From NIOZ-UU13 sp035528395 (GTDB lineage: Bacteria > Planctomycetota > Phycisphaerae > Sedimentisphaerales > Anaerobacaceae), in assembly GCA_035528395.1 (NCBI GenBank), contig DATKYR010000218.1:75907-139906 (forward strand): a stretch of DNA of 64,000 nt. Reading direction: 5' to 3'. The notes under the pieces were generated by a model. It was not told the origin of the DNA. It made no database searches and saw only the letters and a list, made by a program, of their open reading frames with translations. Made by a program: the position numbers and the translations under genes. Below are positions 19,001-30,000 of the stretch, piece after piece (the first letter of the stretch is position 1; each line of letters opens with the position of its first letter).

Positions 19001-22000
19001 CTTTCTGTCGGCCGCAATAGAGGTGCTGGCGTAGAGCAAGATGTCTCCACCAGCTGTAACGTACGTAGTAGTATCAGGATTTATAGGGTCATAAGAAACA
19101 CCGCCGTTAAGAAGTATTCGGCTATTTATCGCGTCTATTTTGACATCGTTGTTTAGACTTTTGATGGTTCCCGAAGCGTGCTCCAGCGTGCCGGCATCGG
19201 GACCAATTTCATCTCCATCATCATTAGAAGTCAGGTTCAGGAGTTCTTTCGAGTAGATATCTCCGTCGAGCAAGACAAAGGCGTTACCTGTAATCGCCAA
19301 TTCGCCATCTTCAACCCTGACTTCTTTGGTGGATACGGAATAATCACCGGAACCAAGTGGCCCATCAAAACCGCCAACCATAAGCAGGGTGCCTGTGCTT
19401 GTCTTGTGCACTGAGGCATTCGCAGTAAGCTTGCCGGTCCCACCAGCAATTAAACGCTGCCAGTATAGGCCTGTACCATCGGCTGTAACGGCATCTTCAA
19501 GCGTCAAGTCGCCGTTACTGGTGGTAGCATCGCCACCCAGTACTATTCCACTGTTACCGCCAAGGTTCAGGCTGCCGTCTGTGGTCTTATTGATATGACC
19601 GTCCGCATCCAGCGTACCGGCATATGCATCGAATCTCTGGCCGCCTGTGCCGTTAGCGGTTACATCATCCTCAAATGTAATAGTATCGGATGAGGCAAGG
19701 CCGCTGCCGGTCACATCGCCGCTGAGTGTTATACCATCATCGCCGGCAAGAGTCATATTGCCTGAGGTGCTCTTATCTATATTCTTCTCCGCTATCAGCA
19801 ACCCGTTTACGGATTCTATTCTCTGGTTCGCGTGAGCATCAGTGCCGTTGGCTACGACTTTATCTTCAAAGATTAAATCGCCATCGTGGGTTTCTACGTT
19901 ACCGGCAAGGTATATCTCGGAGTCCACATCACCACGACCGCCATCAAGCGTAAGGCTGCCGTCCGTCGTCTTGATTATATCTTCTTCAGCCACCAGGTCA
20001 TTACCCCAGCTATGCCATGCGGTGCCGGCATCAAATCTCTGATCACCGATACCGTTGGCTGTAACGGCATCTTCAAAGGTCAAATCGCCATCGTGGGTTT
20101 CTACGTTACCGCCAAGCTCTATACCCTCATCGCCGCCAAGGTTTAGCTTGCCGTCCGTCGTCTTGGCGATACTCATATCTGCATCCAGAGCACCTAATCC
20201 GGCATCGAATCTCTGGTCTTCGGCATCGCCTGTGCCGTCAGCGGTTACATTGTTCTCAAAGACAATACTATCGCCTGATTCCATGCCGGTGCCGGTCACA
20301 TTACCGCCAAGCTCTATACCATCATCGCCGGCAAGGGTAAGCGAGCCGGCAGTACTCTTGTCTATATCGGCACCATTCTCAGCAACCAGTTTTCCTGAGC
20401 CGGCATCGAATTCCTGACTGCCTACACCATCAGCGGTAACATCATAGTCAAATATTATACCGCTGCCTGTGGACAGGATATCACCAGCCACATTATTTGT
20501 AGTGCCTTGAAGGTGAATTATACCTTGAGCTTTTAAATTACCTTCTACATCAAGACTGTCCTCTATGGTCAAAGGACCGGCTTGAACCCAGACGGAATCG
20601 CCGATACCACTTATACCATCGAGATCCACAAGGGTATCACCAGCAAGGGTAAGCCCACCATCTCCGGTTTTGGTTATGGGGGAGATGGTATCCTTTGCCC
20701 AAAGTGTTCCCTGGCCGGCGTCAAAGGTCTGAGCAACACCCGCATCAGCAGTAACCTCACCCCAAAGTGTTATACCATCTCTGGCGAGAATATTACCGCC
20801 AGCTTCGATGCCACCGTTCGTGGGGTTGATAGCAGTGAGAGATATACTGCCGTTAGTAGCGATTACATTTTCGGTCACGAACACTTTGCGGTTATTCGAA
20901 ATTACATTGATGTTACCGGTATACGGGTCGGTCGCGTTCGAGGTCAACGCCATGGCTGTTATATCGCGCTCCACGTCATGACCCTGAAGCGCGACGTCGG
21001 TAAAAGCCGTAGCTCCTATTGACGCCCACTGGTCAGCAGCATTTTCATTTTTCCCCATAAAGCCCATAGTAAAAAACTGTTGACTATCGACCGCTGCTAC
21101 TGAGCCATTGTAGCTCACCAATGTAAGGTCTGTGTTGTTCTGATTGCCGAACGTATAATCAACCAGATTTAACGGGTCTGCCTGCTTCATTGTCAGCGAA
21201 GTCGGTGGTAAAGTATCTTTCACTGTTATTTTAACGCCATCCGGGCCCCACGGACCTTCTGTTGTTATTTCTCCACCCGCGGCTTCAATTGTCAGTGAAC
21301 CATGGCCAAAGAGGTCCATTTTCCCGGCAGGAGGCTCATCATATCCGCCCGAACCGAAAGCATCTATTAAAATAACGTCATGGCTGGCATAGAGCGTTTT
21401 ACCTTCGGCCACATCGATATATCCCCAATATCCCTCAGACCCATTAACGCTCATCATCATCAATTCACCAAAGTCCCAATCTTCACTTGTACGTCCGGTT
21501 ATCGTCAGGTCGCCGCCATTGGCTCTTACATCCTCATAGAGCTTGATGAGATTACCTGCAATATCTACGTCACCCTCGGCAGTAATGGCACCTTTGGCAA
21601 TCACATCGCCACCGTACTGTAAATCTGCATCAGCCTTCAGGGTTAACGTGCCGCCTGCATCTGCCGATGTTGGGGTCTTATAAAGATTGATATTGTCAAC
21701 AGCCGTAGCTGTGATATTTCCGCCAGCTATGAGTGTTCCGTGGGCGTAAATATCATCTCCGGCAGTAAGTATCAGGTCACCGTCTGATGTAACTTTCCAG
21801 GCAGAGCCAACCGCTTGAGTAGTTTCGTGGGTAGCGACGTCAGTAACGCCGAATATTATGTCGTCGCCTGCCTCTACAGTCAAAGCCGCACCATATCCAT
21901 AAAACTCCAAGTGATTGCCGGCCGCCGCTAAAACTACGTCGTCGCCGGCATCGAGTTTTCTGCCGCCTTGGCCATGGCCATAAATATAAGTGCCGTCACG

Positions 22001-23578
22001 GAGCAAAATATCACCTTCGGCTTTAACGTATTCGGTTGGATTGCCGCCGGAAAGATGTATCCAGCAATTGCTCGCCGATATATCAATATCGCCGTTGAGA
22101 CTTTGGATCGTTCCCGAGTCATGATCCATGAACCCGGCTTGGGGACCAGCTTTATCCGCGTCGACATTAGAAGCCAGCGTCATATCCCCTCTTGAGTAAA
22201 TATCTCCGTCAAGCTTGACCCAGGCATTACCTGTAATGGTCAATTCGCCATTAGTATCACCATCATCAACCTTTACCTCTTTGGTCTTAACGGATAAGTC
22301 GTCACCATTATGACCGCCAAACATATCGAGTTTGCCCGTGCTTGTCTTGTGCACCCACTCATTCGCATAAAGGGAGCCGTTCGTAGCCGTTATTTCCTGG
22401 TCGGCATCGGAACCTGTACCTTTAAGCTCGAGTGTGCCGTTCATAGTTACATCCTGACCAGCGATAATATCACCATAAGATTCTGTCGTATTATTCAACA
22501 GAACACTGCCGGCTGCATTGATGTAGTCACCATACAGATATATCGTGTTATCCGATGCTGATATCTCTATATCGCCAGTTGTAGTAGTAAGGGTGTCGTT
22601 GACGATAACATCACCACCGTCAACACCGTCATAATCGGCTGTAAGCGTTATCTCTCCTACTTCAAAATCTCCATTGAGTTCGATGTCCCTATTTGCGACG
22701 GCTGCTAAGCTGTCGACGCCTGAGATAGCTGTGGAAAAGATATCACCGGCGGCAAGAACTACTTTTCCTACGTTTCCGCTTGATGCTTCGATTGTACCTG
22801 TATTCTCAACGGTGTGTTCGGCCGGGTCAGTCATACCCACCGAAACAACGACATCGCTGCCGACCTCGCTAAGCAACACAGTTTCACCGGCGGCCATTAT
22901 TACAGCCCCGCCCGTTGTTGTTCTGATAGTTCCTTGGTTAAGAACACTTTTGCCGATAAGAGCGATAGTCTCAGCGTCAATTTCAGCACCTGAGAGTGTT
23001 ACGTCTCCTATGGTATCAACTGTCACGCTTTTCAGGTCTCCTAATCCTAATCTGTTACCATATCCAAACCTGTAATTGATGTTATCAGGATTGACAATGT
23101 CACCGTTGATAAAATCTAAATCTCTAATGCCGAGGCCTGATGCGACGAAGTTGCGGGCATTGATAAAGGATGTAGGACCAAACATAATGCCTCTGCTGTT
23201 AATCAGAAAAACATTACCTAATGGAGCATTAAGAGTACCCAAAAAGTTCGTTGGATCTTCTCCTGCAACAACCCTATTGAGCACAGCAAAGTCGGTACCT
23301 CGCAGAAAATTGATAAATTCTCCAGGAACTGTATCAAAATTGCTCCAGTTAATTATCGCTTTGTTCGAAAGAACGTTTACAATGGTAGTGCCTGGAGGGC
23401 TTACTGGAAAGTCCACAAGACCCGCAGGAATGTCCACTACGTCTCCAGGGGAAACGGCCAGGGCAACCTGCACTGGTATGCCGAAAAGCATATAGCACAC
23501 CAATAAGCAGGCCAGGATTTGCTTCACATAATACATTGTTGAAATTTTTCGTAGCTTTTCCATCATTCTTTTCCTCAT
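16028..23578 (-). CDS. Two-partner secretion exoprotein (TpsA, filamentous-haemagglutinin type)
   Basis: About 2,516 residues. An extended signal region (MRKRMMEKLRKISTMYYVKQ, then ILACLLVCYMLFGIPVQVALA) is followed by a TPS domain (INWSNFDTVPGEFINFLRG, LINSRGIMFGPTSFINARNF) that directs export through the TpsB partner. The body is a long right-handed beta-helix of short repeats. Its middle (about 1,000-1,650) has recurring units of roughly 65-70 residues around VTANGTGDQRFDAG, IxKTTDGSLxLGG and GIxLGGNVxTxDGDLTFED. The last 230 residues are a different, Cys-containing domain (CDSCARLLNAAEI) that may be an anchor or maturation tail. Start chosen at ATG 23578 behind AAAGGGGA; ATG 23650 is less likely. 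It follows the tpsB gene by 83 bases. Confidence 0.9.
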   Translation of the reverse strand: MRKRMMEKLRKISTMYYVKQILACLLVCYMLFGIPVQVALAVSPGDVVDIPAGLVDFPVSPPGTTIVNVLSNKAIINWSNFDTVPGEFINFLRGTDFAVLNRVVAGEDPTNFLGTLNAPLGNVFLINSRGIMFGPTSFINARNFVASGLGIRDLDFINGDIVNPDNINYRFGYGNRLGLGDLKSVTVDTIGDVTLSGAEIDAETIALIGKSVLNQGTIRTTTGGAVIMAAGETVLLSEVGSDVVVSVGMTDPAEHTVENTGTIEASSGNVGKVVLAAGDIFSTAISGVDSLAAVANRDIELNGDFEVGEITLTADYDGVDGGDVIVNDTLTTTTGDIEISASDNTIYLYGDYINAAGSVLLNNTTESYGDIIAGQDVTMNGTLELKGTGSDADQEITATNGSLYANEWVHKTSTGKLDMFGGHNGDDLSVKTKEVKVDDGDTNGELTITGNAWVKLDGDIYSRGDMTLASNVDADKAGPQAGFMDHDSGTIQSLNGDIDISASNCWIHLSGGNPTEYVKAEGDILLRDGTYIYGHGQGGRKLDAGDDVVLAAAGNHLEFYGYGAALTVEAGDDIIFGVTDVATHETTQAVGSAWKVTSDGDLILTAGDDIYAHGTLIAGGNITATAVDNINLYKTPTSADAGGTLTLKADADLQYGGDVIAKGAITAEGDVDIAGNLIKLYEDVRANGGDLTITGRTSEDWDFGELMMMSVNGSEGYWGYIDVAEGKTLYASHDVILIDAFGSGGYDEPPAGKMDLFGHGSLTIEAAGGEITTEGPWGPDGVKITVKDTLPPTSLTMKQADPLNLVDYTFGNQNNTDLTLVSYNGSVAAVDSQQFFTMGFMGKNENAADQWASIGATAFTDVALQGHDVERDITAMALTSNATDPYTGNINVISNNRKVFVTENVIATNGSISLTAINPTNGGIEAGGNILARDGITLWGEVTADAGVAQTFDAGQGTLWAKDTISPITKTGDGGLTLAGDTLVDLDGISGIGDSVWVQAGPLTIEDSLDVEGNLKAQGIIHLQGTTNNVAGDILSTGSGIIFDYDVTADGVGSQEFDAGSGKLVAENGADIDKSTAGSLTLAGDDGIELGGNVTGTGMESGDSIVFENNVTADGTGDAEDQRFDAGLGALDADMSIAKTTDGKLNLGGDEGIELGGNVETHDGDLTFEDAVTANGIGDQRFDAGTAWHSWGNDLVAEEDIIKTTDGSLTLDGGRGDVDSEIYLAGNVETHDGDLIFEDKVVANGTDAHANQRIESVNGLLIAEKNIDKSTSGNMTLAGDDGITLSGDVTGSGLASSDTITFEDDVTANGTGGQRFDAYAGTLDADGHINKTTDGSLNLGGNSGIVLGGDATTSNGDLTLEDAVTADGTGLYWQRLIAGGTGKLTANASVHKTSTGTLLMVGGFDGPLGSGDYSVSTKEVRVEDGELAITGNAFVLLDGDIYSKELLNLTSNDDGDEIGPDAGTLEHASGTIKSLNNDVKIDAINSRILLNGGVSYDPINPDTTTYVTAGGDILLYASTSIAADRKLDAGDDVVLAADKRIVSNGNLTIEAGDDIILGSADVDNHWDDPTDGSPGNVTVDGDLTLNAEDSVYAHGSLTSTGDITISSSDSTTYLLGDLVEAAGNVNLNNNTEAADGILIHAVNGDVVVGVETEQVNPDDYPGMPGLIPGVYTETSLYGYGDLNVQAGSDVIVGGDLGSDGAGALDVKAVDNIAVGNASSNRNMDMTADNGNITIGNLKRVYDLEPVSIALELLNGDLEEVGDLVYFGGNVNTYGGNMTLTATNGGISFKSAGYSSGNMNMTAGQDIAAGVIAPAVRVKGNLLDEVVTITQGGNISSSGDMTLLADNDIKAKWAGSGGQMLMDAGHDILIGGVFPTLAANVYDSDGYNMGSRFFGTTAEDVLNVSKAGGVWANGDLTMLAGNDIKLKMAEAQNGNILMTAGQDILVGGLAPHAVEIGEDEYGTAEFDKGGYLTAYNGAMTLSAERDISLKMADAEYDITMTAGQNLTLRTNSINPGSDPRDDRMESDTGDIRLHALNGDISIAEGYELIAGDFSPGYQSDGWVDAEGGGVSVIADNGKIFSPGGDDDTLNIYVEGSSVQADDIGVKLPEDETKKAAIVIISKDDLKLGTGSELIAEGMYLPTLGDGDDVGDGYAGTDDRAAIGLLDDGDPLTATIGGVLRDEGEPIDVAIYLASTEGDVDFSGSVSIMSNPRVNGLRDVSVNGNGEEPEFEPQGTMVIDAYDTVTLGEFGETPEAEVETVEQQGRFINVDRLEVVSRITEWLFQAVGRLPFVYDPAAIAAFEDFIGGDYILRGAGLDNPAITDGRAWVLEDPSPPAPLYEEAGQAVERLTLGLAGCPVLVAAASAELGIPSDTIQVSLANSFALNTNIQPCDSCARLLNAAEILSDEDGSGMAALNQVFNELAPAGAPFTPEVAASIVTAFAGRVNDGTQYATAIEYIDALVRYIAVLDAEMGSPVGDGDSVAFIMEKYGTGITSSDNSNIAAFVATRLESGETFGE

Positions 23579-23661
23579 TTTAAATCCCCTTTTATAGTTT
23601 GATATCCATAACCGATTTATATTTCCTTGCCGACTACGCCGTCGGATCATCTACATATTTG

Positions 23662-26253
23662 TTACCATCTCATCATCACGCCAACGTGCACGTGGCCTTT
23701 ACCCTTTCTCGTAGTATCAGTTTCATTGAGCGGATAGCCGTAGTACACAACTCCACTAAAGTTATCCCCAAGCTCAACAATCCCACCGCCGCCTATGGAG
23801 AAGAGCTCTTCATGTGCCCTGTCTGTTCCAACAGGTTCTTCTACCTTGGCCCTTCCATAGTCAAAAAAGACCAGGGGAGCAAGTTTTCTAACGAAGGGAT
23901 TTTCCTGTTGACCTTGTTGTTCTGCCCTGTTGCCGCCGGCATCTTTGGACTCCTCGTATTTCACAAGGTCGAACTCATATTGGACGGAAGCAAGTATGCC
24001 GCCGTCGGCGACAGCTTCGTATTCATCGTAGCCCCTGACAGAGTACATTCCGCCGAAGGAGGTCATTTTTGCCGGGACCAATCTTTCGTCCGACGTTATA
24101 TAACGGAAGGAGCCGCTGAGCCGCTCGACCTTATTCGAGTCCAGGTACTGGCTGTGAGCGGCAGAAGCGGTATAAATGGCAAAATCGGTTTCAGCATTTG
24201 TTCGTGCCAGATTAAACTCGTAGGCTCCGGATTCACCGCCTAAGCTCTCATAACGGTTAAATCCAAAGGAGGTTTGCGATATATCGTCTGAGCGATGCAG
24301 GTCAATCCCGCCTCCCCACAGCCAGAACCTAACGTTGGTCCCCAAAAAGCTCGGGAACAATGATGGGGTAACCTTGCTTTTTGTATGTTCGAGAGAACCT
24401 TTAATATCGAAGAACCAGCCATCGTCCTGGAAGAGGTTATAACGCAGTATTCCGCCGTAGAACGTACCTCTACCGAGAAAATCGAAGGGACCCGACTCCG
24501 GGCTTATATCAAATTCGCTGTAGCCGCCATAAAGGTTAAGGCGCAGCCGGGGTCCTAACAATGGTAAATCATAACTGCCGTACACTCCGTAATTTTCATC
24601 CAGAGTCGAATCCCACGGAGCCTGATAAATTGCAGTAAATCTGTCGTCTATGCCTAAAAGATTGGTGTTGATGACCCCGACTCTTGGGTTCCATTGCCTT
24701 TCACTTGTGCCGGAGTTATCTGCCTGGATGAACCAATGCCAGGGATTCGCTTCATAGATATTGTATCCCACAGCAATGGAGTTTGGTTCAGCTCCCTGCG
24801 ATACGATCGCAGAAACATACCTGTCAGGATTTAGGTTGAGCAGGTTGACAAAATCATCCAGCTCTTTCTGATTTGCAGGCTTTTCGACTTTTGCGGGCGA
24901 CCAGTCAATAACGGCAGAGCTGCTGAGAAGGCCCTTTTCGACTTTCTCGTTTGCAGGATTGTAATAAGTTGTTGTAACTTGACTGACCGACGCCTCCAAA
25001 ATGTTTATAGGCAGAATTTCATCCTCCAGTTGCCTGCCTTCTTTGAGTGCGTCTGAGGGAACATACACATATATACCCGCATAATTCTTATTCTGGTAAA
25101 CCGAGAGAAGATACTGGGTAAAACCCTGGATAGTCCTTGTGGAAACCTGGCGAGGCTGGCCGGGCCGTATAATTATATCATGCAGGATTCTAAGGTCGAA
25201 AAGGTCAGTTCTCTCGGCTTCCTGCAATGGTTTGTCCGAAGCATTATAAATAGAAGGCATATCCTTAAATAATTCTGCAGTTGATATCAGGCTGTTGCCG
25301 CTGATGCGCAGTGCTCTTACGGTTAAAGTTGAGGTAGTATCTTCGGGCAGTTCCAGTGTCGCAACCAGTGGTGCCTCTCTTCGCAGTCTTAGCCCAATAT
25401 TTACTTTTGCCACTTTCTCCTGGTAGTTATCCTCGATTTGTTTTTTCTCCGTAGCGTACTTGGCGGTTTCTTTCTCTTCGAGTTCTGAAAGTGCGTCCAT
25501 GTAATTTGCTTCAAGCAGGGCAACCTTCTCCATATAATCAGCAGCCAGCTTTGCTAAACCAAAACTTTTCTCCAGCTCCTTCTTGTCCTGCTTGAGCTTA
25601 CGCTCGAGGTTCGCCTTTTCAGTCTTAATCTTTTTGACTTGTTCTTTATCTGACTTCGCGAGTTCAGCCTTTTCGTCGAGTTTTGCCGCTGCTGTTTTGT
25701 GCTCTGCTTCGAGCCGAGCAACCGCTTGTTGATACTGATTGTACTCAGCGTCCAGCTTTGCCTTGTCTTTCTTTGCTAAGGCTTTGGCCTGCTCGTACTC
25801 TGCAGTGAGCTTAGCCTTGTCCTGCTCAAACTTGCGTTTAATGTTTGCCCGCTCGGCATTAAGCTCTTCGTTTTGTTTTTTGATCTTGGCATCTAACCCG
25901 GCGAGCCTGGCTCTCTTTTCACGCTCTGCTTGAGCGATTTCAGCCTGGGCCTGTTTCTCAACCTTGGCATCCAACCTTGCGAGTTTTGTTTGCTCCTCGC
26001 GTTCAGCTTTAGCTTTAGCGGAAGCTTCTTGTTTAGCTTTAGCAGCAGCTTCTCGTCTGGATTTAGCGGCAGCTTCTCGCCTGTCCTTCAATTCTTCGGC
26101 TGCCTTGGCTCTTTCCTCCCGTCTTAACTGTGCTTCGGTCTTAGCGGATGTGGGTCGGGAAGGTTGTTGAGCAGTATCCGCAACGCAACCCACGCACGCT
26201 AAAAGTAAAGCAAAAACGAGAACAAAACACTTCGTTCTTGTCGCGTTATTCAT
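23662..26253 (-). CDS. TpsB/ShlB/FhaC-family outer-membrane transporter with coiled-coil insert
   Basis: 863 residues. The signal peptide ends in LLACVGC, so it may be a lipoprotein. Residues about 30-290 form an unusual Lys/Ala/Glu-rich coiled coil (KAEREEQTKLARLDAKVEK and many similar heptads) not present in classical FhaC. Two POTRA-like domains (TLTVRALRISGNSLISTAEL, then LPINILEASVSQVTT) precede a 16-strand type barrel with the conserved VRGYDEYE motif and a terminal aromatic residue (VGVMMRW). The family exports its TpsA partner across the outer membrane, and the gene immediately upstream of tpsA supports the pairing. AGGAGA 6 bases before the ATG. Confidence 0.9.
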   Translation of the reverse strand: MNNATRTKCFVLVFALLLACVGCVADTAQQPSRPTSAKTEAQLRREERAKAAEELKDRREAAAKSRREAAAKAKQEASAKAKAEREEQTKLARLDAKVEKQAQAEIAQAEREKRARLAGLDAKIKKQNEELNAERANIKRKFEQDKAKLTAEYEQAKALAKKDKAKLDAEYNQYQQAVARLEAEHKTAAAKLDEKAELAKSDKEQVKKIKTEKANLERKLKQDKKELEKSFGLAKLAADYMEKVALLEANYMDALSELEEKETAKYATEKKQIEDNYQEKVAKVNIGLRLRREAPLVATLELPEDTTSTLTVRALRISGNSLISTAELFKDMPSIYNASDKPLQEAERTDLFDLRILHDIIIRPGQPRQVSTRTIQGFTQYLLSVYQNKNYAGIYVYVPSDALKEGRQLEDEILPINILEASVSQVTTTYYNPANEKVEKGLLSSSAVIDWSPAKVEKPANQKELDDFVNLLNLNPDRYVSAIVSQGAEPNSIAVGYNIYEANPWHWFIQADNSGTSERQWNPRVGVINTNLLGIDDRFTAIYQAPWDSTLDENYGVYGSYDLPLLGPRLRLNLYGGYSEFDISPESGPFDFLGRGTFYGGILRYNLFQDDGWFFDIKGSLEHTKSKVTPSLFPSFLGTNVRFWLWGGGIDLHRSDDISQTSFGFNRYESLGGESGAYEFNLARTNAETDFAIYTASAAHSQYLDSNKVERLSGSFRYITSDERLVPAKMTSFGGMYSVRGYDEYEAVADGGILASVQYEFDLVKYEESKDAGGNRAEQQGQQENPFVRKLAPLVFFDYGRAKVEEPVGTDRAHEELFSIGGGGIVELGDNFSGVVYYGYPLNETDTTRKGKGHVHVGVMMRW

Positions 26254-27058
26254 AATTCTTCTCCTTAAATGTGCCTGTTAGATCTACATGAAGAACCGGT
26301 TCTTAGTCAGAACCGCGGCAAGAAATCTATCACATTCCTCCATCGAATGCCAGAAAAAAATCCCCAAGTTTTAAAAAATAACTAAATTCCAAATATCACA
26401 TCACCACATCACACCCAACAAGGAAGTGCATCAGAAAAACATTCTACTATTATATCAAGTCTTCATATTAGAGGTCAAGGATAAAGTTTGCTAAATCCCT
26501 TATATTGCCCATATTTAATCCTTCGTGGCTGGGACTTTGTCCGACTAATAGGTGCTGAAACCAATAGGGGACTTTAAACAAAAGACTTGAGTTTTGTAAA
26601 CCCAAAAATACAATGTCCTATATTAACGCAGAATCACGTATTTTGCCAGGCAATTCACAGACACGACCCAACTTCTCTTTCACAAGTAAATTGATGAGTA
26701 TTGTTAGGTTTTCTTGGTGAAAGACATCAATGACTGGAGCTCATAAGTTAGCGGTACATCAAGTGAATCCGTGCAGTTTTCTAACCTGTTACAGACCCAA
26801 AAATAGTACTATATCCTGAGTTCTATGTTCCCAGCAATATGTATGCTTGAGAAGAATAACTAAAGGAAATAATAATGTAAAATTTTTTCTTAAGACATTA
26901 AATTCTACCATTGTAACTTCAATGACAAATGCTTTTGCCGGAACGGAGGCGGGGTAATTTGAATCCGCGTCGGACCATTTCCAAAAAATTTATTACGCAA
27001 AAAGATACAGCTTATTTTGCCAGGTACATCTTTTGATATTTGTAGCGATACTAAAAGG
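26254..27058. other. Intergenic region upstream of tpsB
   Basis: About 800 A/T-rich bases between tpsB and the end of cusA. It should hold the tpsBA promoter near 26,260-26,400. A 40-codon open stretch on the minus strand around 26,620-26,740 has no recognisable family. I see no repeat or RNA structure. Confidence 0.4.
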
Positions 27059-30000
27059 TCAATGCTTATACTCTTTAACAGCACTGTATAAAACAGGCAC
27101 TACAAGCATAGTAAGTATCTCAATTGTCATACCGCCAAAGGAAGGTATTGCCATCGGCACCATAATGTCCGAGCCCCGCCCCGTGGAAGTAAGTACCGGA
27201 ATCAGTGCCAATATTGTCGTCGCGGTTGTCATAAGGCAAGGCCGAATCCTGCGCTTGCCCGCTTGCATCACAATCTGACGGATCTCGTCAACACTCGCAG
27301 GCGTTTTGTTCTGGAATGACTGTTTGATATACGTACACATCACGACACCATCGTCCGATGCAATTCCGAACAGTGCCAAAAACCCTACCCATATTGCCAC
27401 GCTCAGATTGATAGGGTGCACCTGAAAAAGCTCCCGCATATTTACCCCGAATACGCTGAAATCCAGGAACCATTCCTGACTGTAAAGCCATATCATTAAA
27501 AATCCGCCCGACCATGCAACGATTATTCCTGAAAAAACCAGCAGGCTGGTGACTGTGGATTTGAACTGGAAATATAGAATTAAAAAAATGATAAACAGCG
27601 CCAGGGGTATAACCACCGAAAGCGTTTTGGCTGCGCGAATTTGATTTTCATAGCTGCCGGCAAACGTATAACTTGCGCCTTCGGGTATAACAAATTCGCC
27701 GCTGTCAATTTTTGCTTTGAGATACCGCTGACATTCTTCGACGACGTCAACCTCGGCGTGGCCGGGCTTCATATCAAACAGAACATAGCCAACGAGAAAT
27801 GTGTCTTCGCTCTTTATGGCCTGAGGACCACGCACATAGCGAATTTCCGACAATTGGATTAGTGGTATCTGTGCCCCATCGGCTGCGGGAACTAAAATCT
27901 TACCTAACGATTCAATCTGGTCACGCAATTCGCGCACATACCTGACTCTTACGCCAAATCGCTCGCGTCCCTCAACCGTTGTCGTAATGCGCCGGCCACC
28001 TATTGCAACTTCAATAACGTCCTGTATCTGCCGAATCTTTACTCCATACCTGGCAATGGCATCACGGTCTATATCAATCTCGATGTACGGCTTGCCGACG
28101 ATCCGGTCAGCTATTACAGCAGCCGGTTCCACACTGGGAACTTCCTTGAGAAGACGCTCAATCTCCAGCCCAACCTGATCGATTGTATCTAAGTCCGGTC
28201 CTTTGACTTTTACACCCATCGGCGCCCGCATACCGCTCTGGAGCATTACTATTCGCGTAGCAATCGGCTGGAGTTTCGGTGCGGAGGTCGTGCCTGGAAT
28301 CTGACCGGCTTTTACAATCTCGTCCCAGATATCATCCGGGCTTTGTATTCCCTTCCATTTCTTTCTATCAGGATTGAATGCGATATCAAGAGCCGGTCGC
28401 CACTGACGAAAAGATCGCCCGTGCTTATTGAGAATAAGGCGTCCATCATCATCCCGCTCAAACTTTCCCTGAACTATATAAGGTTTGTCGTCCGGCGCAG
28501 GAAGAGGCATTCCATCTTCGCTTCGGAAAAAATCCGTTTCCTCCGGCAGAAAGCGAAAAGTAAGCCGCTTGCCGTTTCGGTCAACAATATACTCTGGCTT
28601 ATAATTGATAACTGTTTCGACCATTGATATTGGCGCAGGGTCCAGAGGAGATTCCACTCGACCAATTTTCCCAACTACCGAATCAATCTCAGGAATAGAC
28701 TGAAACGCCATGTCCTGCTTTTGCAGAACGTCCAGACACTCTCCGATAGAGGCGTGAGGCATGGTTGTAGGCATATACAAAAATGAGCCTTCATCCAGAG
28801 GAGGCATAAATTCCTTACCGAGGCCGGGAAAGCTGTGCACGCCGGCATACCACATTCTGTTCGACCTCAATCCCTCCGGCACAAAGAAAAAGACCCTCCC
28901 AAATCCAAGCCATACCATTAAACCAAAAACTATGATTGCACCGGGAATCGACAAAAACGCTATCTTATGTCTAAGGCACCAGCCTAAAATTACGGGATAG
29001 AACTTCTGGAAAAGCCGGAAAAACAAAAGCAGCCCGCCGATTAACAAAGCCACAAACACCAGATTTCGCACCATACCTCTGTCCGAGCCTAATGGCAGCC
29101 AGTGATTGGCAAGTATCATCCCAACCAGAACAACCGCCGCGGCATTGGCAATCAGAGGCAGGAAACTGTTCACTCTCTTTGGGATGTAGTCTCTTGAGAG
29201 ATGGTAAAATCCGATTGTGCCGATGAGAACACCTATCCACCAGGTAAGCCGGAAAGCTGCTATAACAGCGACGACAATTAATAACCCGCCCAATATATAT
29301 CGCTTCAGCTTTTTGAGAGCGGCTTTTCTTGTGAAGAGGATGTGGGCGGCCGGCGGGATTATCGTCAGAGCCACTATCACCGAAGCGATTAGTGCAAAGG
29401 TCTTGGTAAACGCCAGGGGCTTAAAGAGCTTGCCCTCCGCCCCGGTCATTGTAAAGACCGGCAAGAAGCTGACGATGGTAGTCGAGACGGCCGTTAGGAC
29501 TGCACCGCCGACCTCGCTGGCCGCCTTGAAAACGACCTCCAGCTTGTTATCGTCGGGCGCAGCTTCATCGAGGTGCTTTAGGATATTTTCACAAATGATT
29601 ATGCCCATATCGACCATTGTGCCGATGGCAATTGCAATGCCCGACAGCGCCACGATATTTGCATCGACGCCGAAGGTCTTCATCGCGATAAAGCACATCA
29701 GCACAGCCAAAGGAAGTAGGCCGCTAATCAGCACCGAGCTTCTAAGATGCACCACTAAAACGATAATCACGATGATTGTAACTAAAATTTCCTCGGTCAG
29801 AGCGGTGTTTAATGTGCCTAAAGTTTCATAAATAAGACCCGTACGGTCATAAAACGGCACAATTGTCACCTGTGAAACCGTGCCGTCGGGCAAAGTCTTT
29901 CTGGGCAGCCCAGGTGATATCTCTTCGATCTTGGCTTTGACATTTTTAATGGCTTCAAGCGGATTATACCCATAGCGGACAACAACCACTCCGCCAACCG

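Noticed and set aside
18800..20600. Regular repeats that might be a CRISPR array
   Set aside because: They are imperfect, about 200 bases apart, and encode recurring protein units of TpsA in frame.
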